Below are positions 19,766 through 24,799 of a stretch of DNA of 24,799 bases, piece by piece (the stretch's first letter is position 1; each line of letters opens with the position of its first letter). Below the pieces are notes generated by a model. The model was not told where the DNA came from. It searched no databases and was given only the letters and a program-made list of their open reading frames with translations. Position numbers and translations under genes: made by a program. This stretch comes from Saccoglossus kowalevskii. Taxonomy: Eukaryota > Hemichordata > Enteropneusta > Harrimaniidae. The stretch covers positions 327,903 through 352,701 of the forward strand of contig NW_003144786.1 of NCBI RefSeq assembly GCF_000003605.2, read 5' to 3'.

Positions 19766-20630
19766 CCCCCCGGGGGTCACTCTATATTAAAACCTTACAC
19801 CATGTGCGTTCTTGCTAAGAAATAATAGGCCCCTAGGGCTGGCAGCACATTGGCAAACCATACCCCCTATTGTGGACGCAATGTAAATTTAGTACCCCCT
19901 AGAGCAGACATATTGAAGAAAAAAACACCCCCTATTTCAGACATATATTGAGAACATCCTATCCCCTATTGCGAGCATTCTCTGCCGTTTTATTGCACTC
20001 AGGTGGAGTGTGATAATCTCAAACAAGTAACTGTGTATGCAACTCCTGTTGGTGTCATTCGTTGTTTGATGGAGAAAGATGAGAAATATTGACATGATTG
20101 TGAATAGTAATAATAATAACTTTATTGTTATCAAATCTTTGTTGAGATATAGATAAAATTACAATAAAAAATAAAATCATGATGATAAAAAAGTAAAAAC
20201 AGAAAATTCAGTTGAATATGATCATTTATTTGATAGTTTAATACACAATGCACACAACTTTGCCAGGATTAGATATCATTACGCAATTTTATGTTCAGCT
20301 CCGAGTGACTTTGGCGTGAATACAGGACAGAAAACCCAGAAAAAGCAGGAGCTGAATGCTGTTATCCCGTTTCGTTTCGTTTCATTTTTTCGATTACAAT
20401 AAGCCTCTATATGTTCGTGTTGGAAGTGGCGGGAAAGTTCAGGCGGACGTTTGTGGCCTGGTCGGGGCTATGGGCCCGCCAATTCGCCTATTGCAGACAT
20501 TAGCATTTTAAATGGGACCTATTTGCCTCCTTCGCGGGCCCGTTTTAAAAGGTGAAAAACACCCTGCTTTCCCGCTAAATTTGGAACGCACATGAGGGAG
20601 TAACAGCATATAGAGTGACCCCCCCCCCCT
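19766..20630. mobile_element. non-autonomous DNA transposon with terminal inverted repeats and subterminal repeats
   Basis: The left end GGGGGTCACTCTATAT (19772-19787) recurs inverted at the right end (ATATAGAGTGACCCCC, about 20609-20625). Similarity continues inward to a shared CATGTGCGTTC-like block, giving imperfect inverted repeats of about 50 bp. Flanks CCGTGATT (19758-19765) and CGGTGATT (20631-20638) could be an 8-bp target duplication with one change. Inside the left end are about four imperfect ~32-bp units starting CCCCCTATT (19860-19980), with a related CCTATTGCAGACAT at about 20488. No transposase is readable. An 8-bp duplication would suit hAT- or P-like elements; the superfamily is undecided. 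Confidence 0.62.
20105..20230 (-). repeat. LINE-like 3' tail nested in the TIR element
   Basis: The minus strand reads GATAACAATAAAGTTATTA followed by further ATT units (20105-20130), preceded by AT-rich sequence. This is the same kind of 3' end as the LINE at 9594. It appears to be a heavily 5'-truncated insertion within 19766-20630. The 5' limit is a guess. Confidence 0.4.
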
Positions 20631-20709
20631 CGGTGATTTCACACTTAATAATGGAACCCAGTTCGAACATAGAGTAAATTTGAGCATGGATGATAATTAA
20701 AAGCATTAA

Positions 20710-21057
20710 AAGCGACCAGCAGAGTCTTGGAGAATTAAGGCTTCAAAAACTGATCCATGTCATAGGGGAAACGTGACCACTTTGCATAGCAATGATCTCT
20801 GTTGTCCTTTCAAAGCCTTGCAGAGATACATTGAGGTTATGCATTGCAGAAATCTATTGATTGAACCGCCAGTTCCATGGTTTCTCATAGCAACTGTTCA
20901 CACGATGTCTCAAACCTCTCTTTGCTATTGTAGGGAGGATGCAACTGAATATTCAGGTCATTCATTTCGAATAGGGGTTGCCAACACGGAAGATCGTGCT
21001 AGTGTACAGAATAATGTTATAACTATGGGACACTGATCCTCTGGTTCGCGTTGCTGA
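20710..21057 (+). pseudogene. tyrosine recombinase relic (DIRS/Crypton-type)
   Basis: Open after a TAA at 20707, this reads RIKASKTDPCHRGNV, then LCCPFKALQRYIEV, and later YSGHSFRIGVANTE followed by MGH. That order is typical of the C-terminal catalytic domain of eukaryotic tyrosine recombinases, with the HxxR box in GHSFRIG at about 20956-20973. Where the family has GRWSS, the sequence reads GH-stop-SS: the Trp codon is TGA (21034-21036), and a second stop follows at 21055. The segment between the ALQRY and GHSFRIG blocks is shorter than usual, so there may be an internal deletion. It is inactive. The catalytic Tyr region is not readable. Whether it came from a DIRS retroelement or a Crypton cannot be told. 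Confidence 0.75.
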
Positions 21058-22584
21058 CACAGTCTTGTTGATCATGAGTCTGTAAGAGTCGCTCACTTGG
21101 CATTGATTAGTTCACTGTAGTTAGTTCCCGTAGTCGGGAGATTTTTCTTTATTCTCAATTGCATATATTTATAACATCTTAGGGTCATGATGTGTTTTGA
21201 CAACCCATTATTTCGATGACGTTATACTTTGTTTTTATTTATTCATTTACCCTTATTTAAATGTTTATTCGGGTGCAGCCCTCGCTGCTAAACACTTCAG
21301 CCTTGGTAGTTGCAGCCCTGTTGTTAGTTATGTATCATTACAACCAACACAAGTTTGCGTCTATTGATAAACAGATAACGTTTTCATGCTGTAGTTTTTT
21401 CCATTTTGTAATATACAAATTACGAGAACTTTTACTCAAGAAGTAAATGGAGTATGTATTGGTATGCAGAACAGATGTTACTACACATTAAAAACAAAAA
21501 TTATAAAAATAGTGGTAAAATATTTCTTTATTACAAAAACTATAAAAACCTTCAAAAGACTATTAAAAGAATTCTGGCCAGCAGATACAACTATTCACAT
21601 CAGTCAATGGATGCATCTTGAATACATTAAAATTAAAATACATCTTACATTACCAGTACATAATTGATATAACAATAAACAAATGTAATTATTCTAATAA
21701 TGTGCATGCTATAATGTTCACAATGACCAGCATTCGTAGCATGACTGGAATATTGATTTATATTACATTTGAACATTTGGTTAAAAAGTAATTTTTGTTA
21801 TTAAGGATGGTTGTGGCTTTTGGGACAGCAGTTTTTTGTGATTGGCTGTTTTAAATCCCAAAGAAATAATGTTGGATTCTAGTTTTTGAATTATAAACAT
21901 GAATTGTAAGTACGAATATTTTTCACATTTGATAAACAACATCAACATGATTTTATAACTTATTTTGTCAAGTTTGAAATCTATAATATAAAAGCATGTA
22001 AATGTGCAAGGGGACGGGAAACCATTGCTACTAACATTGAATAGTTGATTATTACTTTTAGTCTTTGTGTATTAATCATATTGACTAAACACTTGACAGT
22101 TAGTATGGCTAATATATTGTAAAGTTTGGTGATACGGAGAGACTACAATATGTTCAAAGATGTCTTGAGGTTAGTATTGAAAGTTAATATGTATCAAAGT
22201 TCCAAATTATTAATGGTTGTGAGTGCATGTACATTACTAAAACTTTAATAATTCCTAACACAACCCAACGAAAACTGAACGTAAGCACAAAACAGTAAAA
22301 CATTATTATAACGCAAGGCCACAAAATCCAAAATATGTTTTAAATTTGAAATACAAGTTATCTTAGTGGGAATCTTCTTTCATTAAAGATGTTTTTGTCA
22401 AATTTGCTCGAACTCAAATTGTAAATATGTTATAAATATTGTCTCACTGTATTAAACTTTATGGCATTATGTTAGCATTCTGTTATAGTGTCAACTGTGC
22501 CTCTTGGTGGCCACAGGTGTGGGGAGGGCAGTTAGATAAGTAAATTATATTGGTATTAAACTCAAAATGTACAGAAAGTGTACA
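21058..22584. other. no gene seen; 3' flank of the DD3-3-like gene
   Basis: Two short frames (21261-21446; 21464-21667) are low-complexity and unsupported. The 22240-22584 part is likely 3' untranslated sequence of the minus-strand gene. An ATTAAA on the minus strand near 22249-22244 is a possible poly(A) signal. Confidence 0.5.
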
Positions 22585-23098
22585 TCAGACTTTGCTTTGA
22601 GTAGACTTTTTAGCACGACTACAAGAATGTGTCACCCTATTCCACTTGTCTGGGTGTCTTCTGAAATAAATCACAGTACCAACAATTATAATAATAGCCG
22701 CTAAACATCCTAAGACAATGCCTACTATAGCGGCAACGTCCGATTCTGTGCGCACAACATATACGCCACCTTCCTGCGTCTCAAATAAAACACTGTCCCC
22801 CTGCTTGACTGCACTAACTCGATGCCATGAGGAAAAGGTATCCGCATTGCTACGATATACAGCAATGTCTTCAGTTGTTGGGTGAGTAACCTTTATCTTC
22901 ATTGTGAAAGTTTTATCATCTTGCGTTACTTTTTGTTGCGGGTGAAGAACAACATAATCACTGGCATATCCTGTACCAACTGAAATTTGGCGACCAATCT
23001 GATGCATCGCTGCCTCACCTTGTTTGGCCGCCCATACCTCCATTTGGAATTTATAAAGATCATCTAAAGTATCCCTTTCAACATGTATACCAGCAAGC
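22585..23098 (-). CDS. DD3-3-like gene, terminal exon with transmembrane helix
   Basis: Acceptor TTTTATAG (minus strand) then GCTTGCTGG; stop TGA at 22587-22585; 170 residues. It begins GLAGIHVERDTLDDLYKFQ and continues through a soluble region with KVTHPTTEDIAVYRS and GDSVLFETQEGGVYVV. It ends in a 22-residue hydrophobic helix and a cytoplasmic tail of about 28 residues rich in Arg, Lys and Ser. The length, uniform reading and matching phase with the upstream exon make it a real exon. Confidence 0.82.
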
Positions 23099-24597
23099 CT
23101 ATAAAAGTCAATGTGAGAAATGATTACAGTATTTTACTAGTACAACCAATGATAAAACCGAACAAGATAATTTGTAATACATGTTGGTACTTGTTGTAAT
23201 ATAAAACACAAAACAAATATTAGTAGTGTCATTACTCATCTATCTCCAGATTGAAAAAGCTATTAACAATTAATATAAAACAAGTCATTGTTAATGACAC
23301 ACTCTCTGATGCAATTAGGGAAAATGTTATTCATACCTAAGATAAAATTATATGGCCAAAAAAAGCAAGATGGCTGCAAGTCTGTCATCTGTGATCCAAT
23401 CACAAAGTCTTATTAAAATGCAATAATTGGGTTTTGATATATACTGGTAGACAGGAAATTATTATGAAAATTAGGTAATTACTATGCATGGATTTCAATC
23501 CAAACATCAGGTGTGATAATTCTTTATAAAATCGTTGATTATTATGTAAATTTGGTAATTATTATGGATGTATTTAAACCCAAAACTAGGTCATCGTACT
23601 GTTTAAGAGTATTTATATACCAAGATTCATAATTTTTTAATGTTTTTGAGTGGATATGAACATCACAGTTGTATGACACATTATTTCAGAATAATCTTTT
23701 TAAAGCTTCTCAAAAATTAAAGACCAACAACATTATTTCTCTATCGTGGCCAGCAAGTTTAGTCACATGTTTTCAAAATGGCAACTTGATTCAATTGAAA
23801 ATGCTCAGAAGCAACAGGTCATGTGTTAATATGCAGTTGTTTGGTATATCTCTTCTCAACTTTCAAATATGGTGGCCACAGCCACATATGGCTGTTTAAG
23901 TTACACATGCGTGACAAGACAGGATTTTATTGCAGGTCGATTAACAATGCTGTGGGCTGATACTTGGCATGAGAAAATGAGTTTTTCTGGCATTTATAAA
24001 TAAATTTCAATGTTTTGTGGTTTTCAGTAGCTTTTTGACTTGAAAAAACAATAAATTTGTAGGCCAGATGAGCTGATTGGCATTCTACTTTTCACTGAAT
24101 AAAACCAGAGTCACAGTTTCTTTGTAATTTGAATTAATTGAAGTATTTTCTAGTTTTCAGTTTCAGGGTCAGCTCATAATAAACAGGCGACCCTAAATTA
24201 TGAAGCTTACGGTGAAATAATTATCATTGGGATATTCTAATAACATTTAGAATAAAAACTCAAAGCCCAAGTATAACACATACTGATTATTCAAATGTGG
24301 TTGGAGTGTTCAACAGAGGGAACTCAGAAGCATGTGTTCAACTGCATCACAATAAACAATCCATTTTATGAAAAGAAACCTACCCATCAATTGTAAGATT
24401 TCCACCATTCCAGCCAATAGCAGCACCTGAAATAATTTGCTCCACTGTCAAGATCTTGCCCTTCTGACTACGATTGGAGAAATTGTTATTCCTCGTACAC
24501 ATGAAATGGTAGTGACCATTTTCTGTTGTCTTTCTTGGTCCAAGATCAAAATATGTACCCGCATCATCTAACTCTGAAAGCTCACCTCGAAATTGGT
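22585..24597 (-). CDS. 3' part of a DD3-3-like single-pass membrane protein (two exons)
   Basis: Two minus-strand exons, 24597-24384 and 23098-22585, join in phase (GATGG|GTAGGT to TTTTATAG|GCTT) across a 1.3-kb intron, giving LTIDGLAGIHVERD at the junction. The N-terminal part of this fragment has YFDLGPRKTTENGHYHFMC followed by TRNNNFSNRSQKGKI, which resembles the conserved C-terminal region of DD3-3-type proteins (first described in Dictyostelium and found in many invertebrates). Then come about 110 mostly extracellular residues, a hydrophobic helix (AAIVGIVLGCLAAIIIIVGT), and a short basic cytoplasmic tail beginning RRHPDKW. The topology is type I. The 5' exons, including any signal peptide, lie beyond the right edge. 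The family name comes from memory of motifs and is the uncertain part. Function unknown. Confidence 0.72.
23099..24383 (-). other. intron of the DD3-3-like gene
   Basis: On the minus strand GTAGGT...TTTTATAG. It contains the ~80-bp duplication at 23450-23600 and an unsupported plus-strand frame at 23669-23899. Confidence 0.75.
23450..23600. repeat. ~80-bp imperfect tandem duplication in the DD3-3-like intron
   Basis: ATTATTATGAAAATTAGGTA-ATTACTATG (about 23459) is matched by ATTATTATGTAAATTTGGTA-ATTATTATG (about 23539). Related continuations are TTTCAATCCAAACATCAGGT and TTTAAACCCAAAACTAGGTC. Two diverged copies. Confidence 0.65.
24384..24597 (-). CDS. DD3-3-like gene, penultimate exon
   Basis: Acceptor TTTTTATTCAG (minus strand) at 24598-24599; donor GATGG|GTAGGT. 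It needs one base from the preceding exon and ends with two bases. It encodes QFRGELSELDDAGTYFDLG, PRKTTENGHYHFMC, TRNNNFSNRSQKGKI and NGGNLTID: a beta-rich segment with a likely N-glycosylation site at NLT. The YFDLG / STRNN-like / NRSQKG pattern is the basis for the DD3-3-like call. Confidence 0.72.
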
Positions 24598-24799
24598 CTG
24601 AATAAAAATGAAAATTAAGTAGTAACATGTAGTTATCATCAGTGAAGTGTGTGGGGGGAATTGAGAATAGGGTTTCACTTATCTCAACCCTAACGAGCAT
24701 AAAGTTCAAGGCGCGTAAAACAAGGGACGGTCGATCAAAGGAACAGGAAACAAATAAACGATATCAAGAAACTGCTTTTATTAACTCGTCACTGGAAAA

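Noticed and set aside
1-24799. CRISPR array, operon or phage-like system
   Set aside because: Intron-split animal genes and transposon relics throughout; no evenly spaced repeats with unique spacers and no bacterial gene layout.

Overview
This is animal nuclear DNA: AT-rich, with genes split by long introns, ordinary GT/AG splice junctions and many decayed transposable elements. There are no prokaryotic-style compact ORFs. The sequence does not fix the species. An Opn5-type opsin, a DD3-3-like membrane protein, CR1/L2-type LINE pieces and a DIRS/Crypton-type tyrosine recombinase relic together suit a marine invertebrate (hemichordate, lancelet or lophotrochozoan). That placement is inference.

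Layout. Positions 1-7571 hold no gene I can defend: an AT-rich minisatellite (226-490), a first LTR-like element (1511-2201), a (CAATA)n tract behind a LINE-like tail (~3700-3750), a second LINE-like tail (~4240-4290), a 146-bp tandem duplication (5087-5300) and two unexplained minus-strand ORFs (4469-4765; 6098-6448). Positions 7572-15681 hold five plus-strand exons of an opsin, closest to the neuropsin (OPN5) family. They run from mid-TM1 to a stop codon after TM7, in phase throughout, with a poly(A) signal at 15880. The first exon (N-terminus and start of TM1) was not found.

The 5.8-kb intron between opsin exons 2 and 3 is filled with repeats: a broken antisense LINE reverse transcriptase (~9594-10830), a short direct-repeat cluster (10885-11300), a second LTR-like copy (11722-12359) and a ~575-bp tandem duplication (12821-13970). 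A third LTR-like copy (15948-16620) sits about 60 bp past the opsin poly(A) signal. All three LTR-like copies have the same orientation, and each is flanked by its own 4-bp target-site duplication (CCTT, TAAG, GTAA).

Positions 16625-19757 look empty. A terminal-inverted-repeat element (19766-20630) with subterminal repeats carries a LINE 3' tail nested in it, and next to it lies a tyrosine-recombinase pseudogene (20710-21057). The right end (22585-24597, minus strand) carries the last two exons of a single-pass membrane protein, probably DD3-3-like, whose 5' part lies beyond the window.

The two genes are unrelated in function and there is no operon logic. I see no undescribed multi-gene system. 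The most interesting items are the opsin's altered TM3 motif and counterion site, the LTR-like family with clean target-site duplications, and the TIR element.
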